From Candidatus Pacearchaeota archaeon (lineage in GTDB: Archaea > Nanobdellota > Nanobdellia > Pacearchaeales > GW2011-AR1): a DNA stretch of 64,000 bases. This document shows, one piece after another, positions 34,724-41,939 of the stretch (position 1 is the first letter of the stretch; every line of letters begins with the position of its first letter). The notes beneath the pieces were generated by a model. The model did not search any database and had not been told where the DNA came from. It saw only the letters and a list, made by a program, of their open reading frames with translations. The position numbers and the translations under genes were made by a program. The stretch spans positions 36,779 to 100,778 of the forward strand of contig JAGVWX010000007.1 in the NCBI GenBank assembly GCA_018304105.1, in the 5' to 3' direction.

Positions 34724-35299
34724 TTATTTGCCTTGCCTGTTCCAGGAGCGAAGGCTTGGCCTGACTTTCATGTTTGGCGACTTGGAGCGGAGACCGCGGG
34801 ATTTTTTGGCTGCGCTTGTAAGTCCGCGCTCTGCTCTTTTCCTATTTTTTTCCGAGGAAATCCAAGATGTTGTTCTATCTGATTTGATTTCTGGCTTGGA
34901 TGGGTCGACCATGATGACTTCGAAAAAGTAATGCAAGCCGTCTTTGCCGACGTTGTATGAGTTTAATACCTCAAGAGTTGGATATTTTCTTGCGGCACGG
35001 ATTTCGGCGACCCATTGATAATTCATCTTCAGAGTTTTACGGATTGTTGTCTTTGTGCTTTTACGACCTTTTACTCCTTCTCTCTGCCTTCTTCTTCCGC
35101 CTCTTTGGACTCTTACTCTTAGAATTATGAAACCTTTCTTTGCTTTGTAGCCTAGTGCTCTTGCTCTGTCCAATCTCAAAGGTTTTTCAACTTTCTCGAC
35201 GGCATTCTCAGAACGCCATTGAATCATTCTTTCTCTTAGAACTTTCTCGTCTGGTTTTTTCCAAGCTTGACTTAGATAGTGATACATTCCGTGTGTCAT
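34724..35299 (-). CDS. rpl15e: 50S ribosomal protein L15e
   Basis: A protein of 191 residues, the normal archaeal/eukaryotic L15e length. Typical segments are MYHYLSQAWKKPDE, LGYKAKKGFIILRVRVQRGGRRR and HYFEVIMVDPSKPEIKSD in modified form. It binds 23S rRNA and is found only in archaea and eukaryotes. The start could be Met 1 or Met 5. Confidence 0.95.
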   Translation of the reverse strand: MTHGMYHYLSQAWKKPDEKVLRERMIQWRSENAVEKVEKPLRLDRARALGYKAKKGFIILRVRVQRGGRRRQREGVKGRKSTKTTIRKTLKMNYQWVAEIRAARKYPTLEVLNSYNVGKDGLHYFFEVIMVDPSKPEIKSDRTTSWISSEKNRKRAERGLTSAAKKSRGLRSKSPNMKVRPSLRSWNRQGK

Positions 35300-35373
35300 T
35301 GTCAGACTGTGAGAAAAAGGGTGTTTTTAAAGTTTACCTATAAAATTATAAATGGTTTTTGTTCAAAGATTGC

Positions 35374-36441
35374 ATGGCCAAGAAATCATTTTTTGCGGAG
35401 AGAACGGCTGCACAGATTGAGGATTTAAGTGTACAGGAAGTTATGAGGCAGAGAGGGCTTGTTAAAACAATTGATGACCTTAATCCTGCAATTGACGCGC
35501 TAGTTGTCCGAGCACAGTTAATTCCCGGAAGGTTTTTCAGAGGGGTTGAGACTCAAGCGCAGGCGTCGAGAAAAGCGTATAGGCATGGGGATTTGGTTGC
35601 GCTGAGCCATCCTCAAACAAAGCAGGACTGTTATGAAAGCAGGGAGATTCCGCTTATGATGAGGGCAAGGGATTTTGCTAGGCTTGGGGAAATGAAAGAA
35701 GAGGACATTAATTTTTTTGGTTATTCTGTAAGGCCGGAATGGGGAGACCGAACGAAAAGAGTTTTTCCATTTGTTTGGATACCGGAAGGAGTCCGGCTTT
35801 TTGGTTACGCAGAGAATAATACTGGAGGAATTGGAGTTGAACCATATGCTGATGCCAGAAAAGTAAGAACTAGCGGGGCGAGTGTTGTTGTGAGCGTTCC
35901 TTCAAGGACGAAGAAGAATCCGAGATATAAATTCAAATTAGTCAATGTGCCTTTTGTTAGCCAGACTCCCGAGAATCTTGCTAGTGTTTTAACTTTAAGG
36001 CCACAGGTCATTCAAGATGACGCTACCGGTGAGCCAATTACTGGAAGAACGCCGCACGATAATTATAACATTAGGTATGGATACGAAGGAGACAGGGAAG
36101 GAGATAATCCAATTACGTTTTATCCTCACGATTTGGCAGGATATTTGGGGATTGTGAAGGGGCAACTGGGAGAGCATAATATGACTGCAATGGAGATGAA
36201 TCCGTTTGCGCTTCCGAGCAGACATCAAGCTGAGTTTTATATGAAACTTTGCAATAATGTTCTGATGTTCGATCCGACTTTAGAAGGCAAGACAAAATTG
36301 AGGAAACCACATGTTGCTGAGAAATCGCTTTTGTTGGTCAGGGCGATTGGCGTTTTTGGACATGATGACTTTGCTTTTTGGGAACCGGCTAGAGATGGCA
36401 AGCTAAAGGATTATAACTGGGAAATTCCAGGCAAGGATTAG
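35374..36441 (+). CDS. soluble protein of unknown function
   Basis: A protein of 355 residues with no membrane segment and low cysteine. The ATG at 35374 is supported by TTATAAAT at 35346-35353, 25 nt upstream, so the mRNA is probably leaderless. Segments such as MRARDFARLGEMKEEDINFFGYSVRPEW and FYPHDLAGYLGIVKG do not recall a known family. It is separated from MetRS by only 30 nt but the latter has its own TATA box. Confidence 0.65.
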   Translation: MAKKSFFAERTAAQIEDLSVQEVMRQRGLVKTIDDLNPAIDALVVRAQLIPGRFFRGVETQAQASRKAYRHGDLVALSHPQTKQDCYESREIPLMMRARDFARLGEMKEEDINFFGYSVRPEWGDRTKRVFPFVWIPEGVRLFGYAENNTGGIGVEPYADARKVRTSGASVVVSVPSRTKKNPRYKFKLVNVPFVSQTPENLASVLTLRPQVIQDDATGEPITGRTPHDNYNIRYGYEGDREGDNPITFYPHDLAGYLGIVKGQLGEHNMTAMEMNPFALPSRHQAEFYMKLCNNVLMFDPTLEGKTKLRKPHVAEKSLLLVRAIGVFGHDDFAFWEPARDGKLKDYNWEIPGKD

Positions 36442-36471
36442 TTTTTTATACCCGTTTTCTTTTGAGTTTTG

Positions 36472-37920
36472 ATGGCAAAGAAAAAATTTTACATAACGAC
36501 TGCAATAGACTATGTCAATGCGGCGCCGCATATCGGCCATGCATATCAGAAAATAGTAGCGGATGCTTTGGCGAGATGGCACAGACTTTTGGGTGAAGAT
36601 GTCTTTTTTTTAACGGGGACTGATGAACATGGGAAAAAAGTCCAACTGTCTGCAGAAAAGGCAGGCAAATCTCCGAGAGAATTTGTTGATGAGGTTTCTG
36701 AGAAATTCAAAGAAGCATGGAAATTACTTAATGTAAGACCAGACAGGTTTATCAGAACGACTGATGAAGATCATAAGAAAATCGTTAGGGAGATAATTGA
36801 GAAAGTAAAGAAGAAAGGAGAAGTTTATCTTGGAACTTATGAGGGACTGTATTGCGTTGATTGCGAGGCATATTATACTGATAAAGACGCGCCGGATTTT
36901 AAGTGTCCAGTGCATAAGAAGCCATTAGAAAATTTGAAAGAAGAATCTTATTTCTTTAAGTTGAGCAAGTACAAGGATTTTCTGCTTGAACTTTATGAAA
37001 AGCATCCGGAGTTTGTTCTTCCGAATAAGAGCAGAAACGAAGTGAGGAACCGAGTCGAAGAAGGACTGAAGGACTTGTCAATTTCAAGGACTAGTTTTGA
37101 CTGGGGAATTCCATTTCCGGGAGATGAAAGACACGTTGTTTATGTTTGGTTTGACGCCTTGCTGAATTATTACACTGCGACGCAGGCATCTAAAAAATTA
37201 AATAAATTCTGGCCGGCCGATGTTCATGTTCTTGGAGTTGACAATACATGGTTTCATACGGTTTATTGGCCGGCGATGCTGAAGGCGGCCGGTTTGCCCT
37301 TGCCTAAGACTGTTTTCAATCACGGGTTTTTGACTTTCAATGGACAGAAGATTTCTAAGTCTTTGGGGAACGTCATTTCTCCGAAGGTTTTAGTTGAAAA
37401 ATATGGGGCAGATACAATTAGGTATTTTGTGTTGAGGCAGTTTCCATTTGCTACGGGAGACAGCGCAGACTTTTCAGAACGGGCATTAGTTGACAGACAT
37501 AATAATGAACTCGCGAATAAGTTAGGAAATTTGGTTTCTAGAGTTTCGACTCTTGCGGAAAAATACGGACTGGAGAAGTGCAAGATAACAAATTTGAGAA
37601 TTGAAGAGACGAGAAAGAAAGTTGAAAAGTATTTTGAAAGCTTTGAAATTGACAGGGCGCTGAATGAGATTTTTGCGTTTGTTGACAGATGCAATGAGTT
37701 TGTTCAGGATAAGAAGCCATGGGAGACGCATGACAAGAAAGTTCTTTACGAGCTGGCGAATGCAATAAAAGATGCGGCAATTTTGCTGTCGTCATTTATT
37801 CCTTCAACTTGCGAGAAGATTGCCTCAATATTTGGTTTCTCCATTAGTTTGGAAGACTTAGAGAAAGAGCTTAAGATCGGAAAGATTAAGAAGAGCGAGA
37901 TTTTGTTTAGGAAGATTTAG
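36472..37920 (+). CDS. metG: methionyl-tRNA synthetase (without C-terminal tRNA-binding domain)
   Basis: A protein of 482 residues, class Ia, charging initiator and elongator tRNA-Met. HIGH at 20-23 (NAAPHIGHAY), a zinc knuckle starting C128-V-D-C131 and ending CPVH, YVWFDALLNYYTA, and K293-I-S-K-S. It ends after the anticodon-binding domain without the OB-fold appendix; a free OB-fold protein is encoded at 5889. The sequence looks more bacterial than archaeal, suggesting transfer (inference). TTTTTATA at 36443-36450 lies 25 nt upstream (leaderless). Confidence 0.95.
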   Translation: MAKKKFYITTAIDYVNAAPHIGHAYQKIVADALARWHRLLGEDVFFLTGTDEHGKKVQLSAEKAGKSPREFVDEVSEKFKEAWKLLNVRPDRFIRTTDEDHKKIVREIIEKVKKKGEVYLGTYEGLYCVDCEAYYTDKDAPDFKCPVHKKPLENLKEESYFFKLSKYKDFLLELYEKHPEFVLPNKSRNEVRNRVEEGLKDLSISRTSFDWGIPFPGDERHVVYVWFDALLNYYTATQASKKLNKFWPADVHVLGVDNTWFHTVYWPAMLKAAGLPLPKTVFNHGFLTFNGQKISKSLGNVISPKVLVEKYGADTIRYFVLRQFPFATGDSADFSERALVDRHNNELANKLGNLVSRVSTLAEKYGLEKCKITNLRIEETRKKVEKYFESFEIDRALNEIFAFVDRCNEFVQDKKPWETHDKKVLYELANAIKDAAILLSSFIPSTCEKIASIFGFSISLEDLEKELKIGKIKKSEILFRKI

Positions 37921-38225
37921 ATATCTAGAGATTTATCGATGGCCCATTTCTTCTTGAATTGTTCAATTTCTTTAAGCTTGTTTTTTATTAATTCTTTTTT
38001 GTCTGAATATTCTTTATCTTCAAGAAACTTTTTCCAAGTTTTCTCTGAAAACTCTGTTTGGAATTTAATTCCTGCAGGGATTAATGCTTCAATAATCTTT
38101 GTACGGTCCATATCATGAATCCTTGCAAGTTCATCTATCATTTCTAGATATTTCTCGTTAACATTCATCGATATCTTCTTTGTTTTTGCCTTCTCAAATG
38201 CTTTTCTTATGTCTTCAGGTTTCAT
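37917..38225 (-). CDS. ribbon-helix-helix-type protein, possible orphan antitoxin or regulator
   Basis: A protein of 102 residues. KKISMNVNEKYLEMIDELARIHDMDRTKIIEALI fits one strand plus two helices of an RHH DNA-binding fold, followed by a charged helical tail. No toxin gene is adjacent; its stop overlaps the convergent metG stop by 4 nt. The upstream inverted repeat at 38238-38257 suggests it controls its own promoter. Confidence 0.6.
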   Translation of the reverse strand: MKPEDIRKAFEKAKTKKISMNVNEKYLEMIDELARIHDMDRTKIIEALIPAGIKFQTEFSEKTWKKFLEDKEYSDKKELIKNKLKEIEQFKKKWAIDKSLDI

Positions 38226-38237
38226 TTATATTACCTT

Positions 38238-38257
38238 TATATTATTCAAGTAATATA
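38238..38257 (-). promoter_or_regulatory. operator-like inverted repeat before the RHH gene
   Basis: TATATTA and TAATATA arms around TTCAAG form a symmetrical site starting 13 nt upstream of the ATG, overlapping the likely TATA box. The position fits autorepression by the RHH protein. Confidence 0.5.
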
Positions 38258-38322
38258 CTGGTATTATTTAAACCTTTCGGTTCTGCAATAATATTTTTAT
38301 ACCCAAGTTTAGTTTATTTTGC

Positions 38323-38631
38323 ATGGCAATGAGAACTTTAACTTCTGATTTCAGGGAGCTTGAAGAAGAGAGGTCGCAGCTTGCAGCGTATGTTGCTGGT
38401 GCTTTGCCAGGAGCTATTGCCGGCGCAGTGGCTGGTTTGTATGGAGCCGATGCGTTGAATGATTATGTTGATGTTTTGAGAGAAGCGCCGATGATTGTTC
38501 GAGGGCTTATGGATATTGTCGGAATGGCTGTCGGTGGCTTGGTTGGAGATTGTGCTGGAGGATTTTCTGCGGTAAAGATCTCTGCCTTAAGGAATAGCTT
38601 AAATTTGCATAATAACGACGGTAATTATTAA
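38323..38631 (+). CDS. small membrane protein with glycine-rich helices
   Basis: A protein of 102 residues. Two predicted membrane helices, YVAGALPGAIAGAVAGLYGA and MDIVGMAVGGLVGDCAGGF, are rich in small residues as in glycine-zipper proteins. TTTTTATA at 38294-38301 sits 25 nt upstream, so it is probably leaderless. No family was recognised. The coding 3' end contains a variant of the AATAGCTTAAATTTGCA repeat. Confidence 0.6.
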   Translation: MAMRTLTSDFRELEEERSQLAAYVAGALPGAIAGAVAGLYGADALNDYVDVLREAPMIVRGLMDIVGMAVGGLVGDCAGGFSAVKISALRNSLNLHNNDGNY

Positions 38632-38644
38632 TTGATATGATAAA

Positions 38645-38676
38645 GGGGCACGATTAGGTTGATATGTTTTGCCCCA
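38645..38676. terminator. hairpin between convergent genes
   Basis: GGGGCA and TGCCCC form a 6-bp GC-rich stem followed by ATAATTTT. Its place between two convergent genes fits a bidirectional terminator. Confidence 0.45.
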
Positions 38677-38766
38677 TAATTTTAAGAAATAGCTTCAATT
38701 TGCAGAGAATAATTAATAACTAAAATTTTATTTGATTTAAGAATGGAAACAGTTTAAGCTTTGATA

Positions 38767-39549
38767 TTAATAAACTAAAAGATAAAATCCAATCGTGACA
38801 GCTAATATTAAAGTGTAAAGAGCGAACCATCTGAGATTTTTGCGCGAGGAAAGAACATAGTTGAATAATAAGTAAATTGTGAGAAGGCCGACTAGGAAGC
38901 TGACTAAAGTGGCCCAAATCATTTCTGCAGGGATTCTTTTGTTTCCTATTTCTAATATTGCTGCGCCGAAGATTGCTGGGATTGAAAGGAGGAATGAGAA
39001 TTTCATTGCGTCTTTTTCTTTTAGTCCAGCTAGAAGACCGCCGGCGATTGTTGTTCCGCTTCTTGAAATTCCAGGGAATAATGCGAGAGCTTGGGCGCAG
39101 CCGATAAAGAGGGCATTTTTCCATCCGAACTTCTTTTTGAAACTTGGGATTTTGAAGTCCAAGGAAGCGATAAGAAGAATAACTGAAGTTATTGCGAATC
39201 CCACTGTGACAACAGCTAGGCTAGTAAATGCAGCTTCAAAATATTTCTGGAATAGGAAACCGACTATTGCTGCGGGAATGGTTCCTATAATCAGAAGTAA
39301 TCCTAATTTTCCGTTGTCGCTTTTGAAATTTCCCCTGATGATTTCTTTCACTATGTCAACGATGTCTTCTCCGAAATAAACAAAGACAGCCATGAGTGTG
39401 CCGAAATGCAATGCAACGTCGAAAGTTAAGCTTCCAGAGTAGTTCAGAATTTTTTCAAATAACACTAGATGTCCGGAGCTTGAAATTGGAAGCCATTCTG
39501 TAAGGCCTTGAATTATTGCAAGGAGCAAGGATGAAATTAAGTCATTCAT
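38767..39549 (-). CDS. uppP: undecaprenyl-diphosphatase (UppP/BacA family)
   Basis: A protein of 260 residues, with seven or eight membrane helices. Both catalytic signatures are intact: QGLTEWLPISSSGH (about residues 14-27) and FPGISRSGTTIAGG (about 157-170). In bacteria it recycles the polyprenyl carrier of peptidoglycan. In an archaeon without that wall it more likely dephosphorylates a polyprenyl (dolichol-type) carrier used for surface glycosylation; this is inference, supported by the many N-glycosylation sequons in exported proteins here. Confidence 0.93.
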   Translation of the reverse strand: MNDLISSLLLAIIQGLTEWLPISSSGHLVLFEKILNYSGSLTFDVALHFGTLMAVFVYFGEDIVDIVKEIIRGNFKSDNGKLGLLLIIGTIPAAIVGFLFQKYFEAAFTSLAVVTVGFAITSVILLIASLDFKIPSFKKKFGWKNALFIGCAQALALFPGISRSGTTIAGGLLAGLKEKDAMKFSFLLSIPAIFGAAILEIGNKRIPAEMIWATLVSFLVGLLTIYLLFNYVLSSRKNLRWFALYTLILAVTIGFYLLVY

Positions 39550-39787
39550 TGAAAGGAAATAAATAAAGGGTTAATAAAGTTGATGAAGGTTAGTTTTTTG
39601 ATACGGCTGAATTAATTAATATGCTTTGGTGGCTCGTTTCACTCGCTTAAATTATGTAACCAACCCCACCAGGCCGTCTTGTGAACAGGTTTCTATTTTA
39701 TTGGCTCATTTAGTTTAATGAAGATCGGTTTGAACTAGTTAAGGTAAAATTAAAAATAATAAAAAGAAAAAGAAAAAGAATTGCGAG

Positions 39788-40087
39788 CTAGTCCAAGTCT
39801 AGCATCATCTCATATTCCTCGGTTTCCTCCTCTGACCTTTCAGGGTTTTCCTGCGTTTCGTCCAGGTCATTTGTGTCTTCTAGGTCAAGTGCCTCTTGTT
39901 CAGCCATTCCCAGCAAGACTGCTTGTTTACAGTCAGGGCAGAACGACTGCTTCAAGAGGCGAGAGAAGCTGTTCCCCGCGAGAACTACTTTTGATGCCTG
40001 CTCTTGTTCCTGCAATATGGGCCAAAGGTCGAACATTGTGTTGCAACCTTTGCACCTCACTGGCAGCATGTATGTTTCTTGTCTCAT
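39788..40087 (-). CDS. zinc-ribbon protein with acidic tail, function unknown
   Basis: A protein of 99 residues. CKGC near residue 13 and CPDC near residue 50 form a plausible four-cysteine zinc site. The C-terminal third is very acidic. It could be a small nucleic-acid or protein-binding adaptor. No known family. Confidence 0.6.
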   Translation of the reverse strand: MRQETYMLPVRCKGCNTMFDLWPILQEQEQASKVVLAGNSFSRLLKQSFCPDCKQAVLLGMAEQEALDLEDTNDLDETQENPERSEEETEEYEMMLDLD

Positions 40088-40381
40088 TGTAACTAATCTA
40101 GAACGCTGTTGTTTAAATATATATAATGCAGAATAATGATTATTTTTTCATACGGCATAGCTTATATAGCGACTCCCTGCAGAGTGATGAACTGTAACTT
40201 GTGAAAGGTATCAGGCTTGTTTATATAGTGAATGATTTGAGGGGGACGAATTCTTTTGGCGCTTTAATAATTCATTTGTTCTCTTGTCTAAATTGGACTC
40301 GCTGTTCGAGGGACTGCGAGTCAGAATTTATTTGAGCTAACTTTTTATGTTTAAATTGGACTTGCCGTTGAGTATTGCGCA
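40088..40381. other. gene-free region with two covarying hairpins
   Basis: No coding region supported. GACTCGC/GCGAGTC (40296-40302, 40316-40322) and GACTTGC/GCAAGTC (40359-40365, 40379-40385) are both preceded by AAATTG. They belong to the hairpin family also seen near 17121, 17156 and 20168. A TATA-like CTTATATAG lies near 40150 without an evident gene. Confidence 0.5.
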
Positions 40382-40494
40382 AGTCAAATCTGCTGGCAAC
40401 TTCTTTATTGTAATTTTTTGGCGTTGTTTTTACCCGCCCACCCACCCGATGCGATATTGTCTTGAAAATATCATTCTTGACAATATCGCCTAAC
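40382..40494. repeat. 113-bp direct repeat, left copy, with G-quadruplex motif and hairpin
   Basis: Matches 45043-45155 with three mismatches. Contains CCCGCCCACCCACCC (40433-40447; minus strand GGGTGGGTGGGCGGG) and an 11-bp perfect hairpin GCGATATTGTC/GACAATATCGC (40451-40461, 40479-40489). Outer arms TTTTGGCG and CGCCAAAA (40416-40423, 40527-40534) enclose both. Confidence 0.8.
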
Positions 40495-40609
40495 AGCTCA
40501 TTCGCTTGTTGCTTCCCGCCGCCCTTCGCCAAAATTATCTTATTACAACTTTTATTGGGCTATATTTCGATTACTTTTTCTTTAGTTTTTGCAGAAGAAT
40601 TTATAATTT

Positions 40610-40930
40610 TTATCCGCCGAGACCGCCCAAGAGGCTGCCGAGGCCGGGCAATAAACTGAAGATTTGCTTGAGGATATCAAAAAATCCGCCGCCTCCGCCT
40701 GAGCCAGACCCTGGAAAGGCAGTGCCATAACCGGATTCGCATTTATTATCTTGCGTGTTACAATGGCTTCCTGGGCCGCAGATTGAATTTTCTAAACCAT
40801 TCAACGCATTTGTTTTCTTCGATTAAACAAGCGGTTCCAGTAAAGCAGCAGCCGCCTTGGTCGCAAACATTAGGCGAAGCGCCGTCTTTGTAATTTGCGT
40901 TGCAAGCTACGCAGGCTTCAGCACCCAGGT
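40610..40930 (-). pseudogene. broken partial copy of the 3' end of the Cys-rich surface gene
   Basis: The translation ACVACNANYKDG, QGGCCFTGTACLIEENKCVE, then after a +1 frameshift LENSICGPGSHCNTQDNKC and SGYGTAFPGSG, matches the last 110 residues of the protein encoded at 41940-44693. The frameshift lies near 40800 (GAATGGTTTAG against a TGC codon in the intact gene). It then ends with its own Gly-rich tail (FSLLPGLGSLLGGLGG). It has no start or signal peptide and begins 10 nt after the Lgt stop, so it is a remnant of a gene duplication. A 64-residue open frame could still be translated from 40804. Confidence 0.75.
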
Positions 40931-40940
40931 AGTTTACTAT

Positions 40941-41720
40941 TTATGTTAAAGAATTTGTTGAATTTAGCAATTTTAGTTTTTTGAATGCTAAAATGCTTAT
41001 GACAATTAGAATAATGCTGAACCATTGACCAACCATTAGGCCGTGGAATGACCGCTCATCTCGGAGGAAATCTAGGAAAAACCTCCCTGTGCTGATAAAT
41101 AATACAAATGTCCAAAAAATAAGGCCGGGCTTGTGGTTTTTGAATTTCTTTTTGATAGTTAGTAGAAAAAAGAAAAGAAGAAGTCTTCCCGCTGCAGCGT
41201 AAAGCTGGATGGGGTGCCTGCAGACATTGTCTATATTTTGAAAGACAACACACCAAGGAAGAATTGTTGTTATTCCTAAGATTTCTGAATTGAAGAAGTT
41301 TGCAATTCTTCCTAAAGCGAGGAAAAATGCCGAAGGTAGGACAAGAATGTCTACAACTTTCATAATAGAAAGCTTTTTGATTTTACTATAAATTATTGCT
41401 ATGATTGTAGCACCAAATAAACCGCCGTGGAAACTTAGGCCACCTTGCCATATATAAAATATTTTTATTGGATTTTGCAAATAGAAATTTAAATCCCAGA
41501 AGATGATATAAAATAATCTTGCGCCAACAACTGTTCCAAGAATAAGTAATATGACAAAACTATAAATTTCTTTTTCAGATAATGCGAGTTTTTTATTTTT
41601 TGATGCATTCAGAAGTACAAACAGGATTGTTAAAAATGCCAGAATTAAGTTTAATAAGTAGTATGTAAGTTTCAATGAATAAAATTGAAGGACTATTGGA
41701 TTTGGGTTTAATTGGAACAT
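40941..41720 (-). CDS. lgt: prolipoprotein diacylglyceryl transferase-like protein
   Basis: A protein of 259 residues, with about seven membrane helices. Lgt motifs are present: VGARLFYIIF, WQGGLSFHGGLFGA, ALGRIANFFNSEILG, HPIQLYAAAGRLL and GRFFLDFLRDE. In bacteria Lgt transfers diacylglycerol from phosphatidylglycerol to the lipobox cysteine. Archaeal lipids are ether-linked, so the lipid donor here would be different (inference). A candidate substrate with a lipobox-like MAGC is encoded at 48333-48749. The gene sits between the Cys-rich gene and its truncated copy. Confidence 0.88.
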   Translation of the reverse strand: MFQLNPNPIVLQFYSLKLTYYLLNLILAFLTILFVLLNASKNKKLALSEKEIYSFVILLILGTVVGARLFYIIFWDLNFYLQNPIKIFYIWQGGLSFHGGLFGATIIAIIYSKIKKLSIMKVVDILVLPSAFFLALGRIANFFNSEILGITTILPWCVVFQNIDNVCRHPIQLYAAAGRLLLFFFLLTIKKKFKNHKPGLIFWTFVLFISTGRFFLDFLRDERSFHGLMVGQWFSIILIVISILAFKKLKLLNSTNSLT

Positions 41721-41939
41721 TCAGGATAAAAGACAATAGAGTATAAAAATTTGGGGTTTCCCGTTTTCTAACTTTACAAATAAAATGGATGAGCAATAAA
41801 AAGCGGCAAATTTTAAGAACAATATTGAGCCAATAATACTGTTAGGAGAATGTTTAGTTGGTAAATTTATTAGGTTATGGAAAAATAAGAGGATAGTAGA
41901 TATGAGGAGTAGAGCCGGGCATTATTTCGTAATTACTAC

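Noticed and set aside
34692-34931. 79-residue plus-strand open frame overlapping L15e
   Set aside because: Antisense to the ribosomal protein; no supporting signals.
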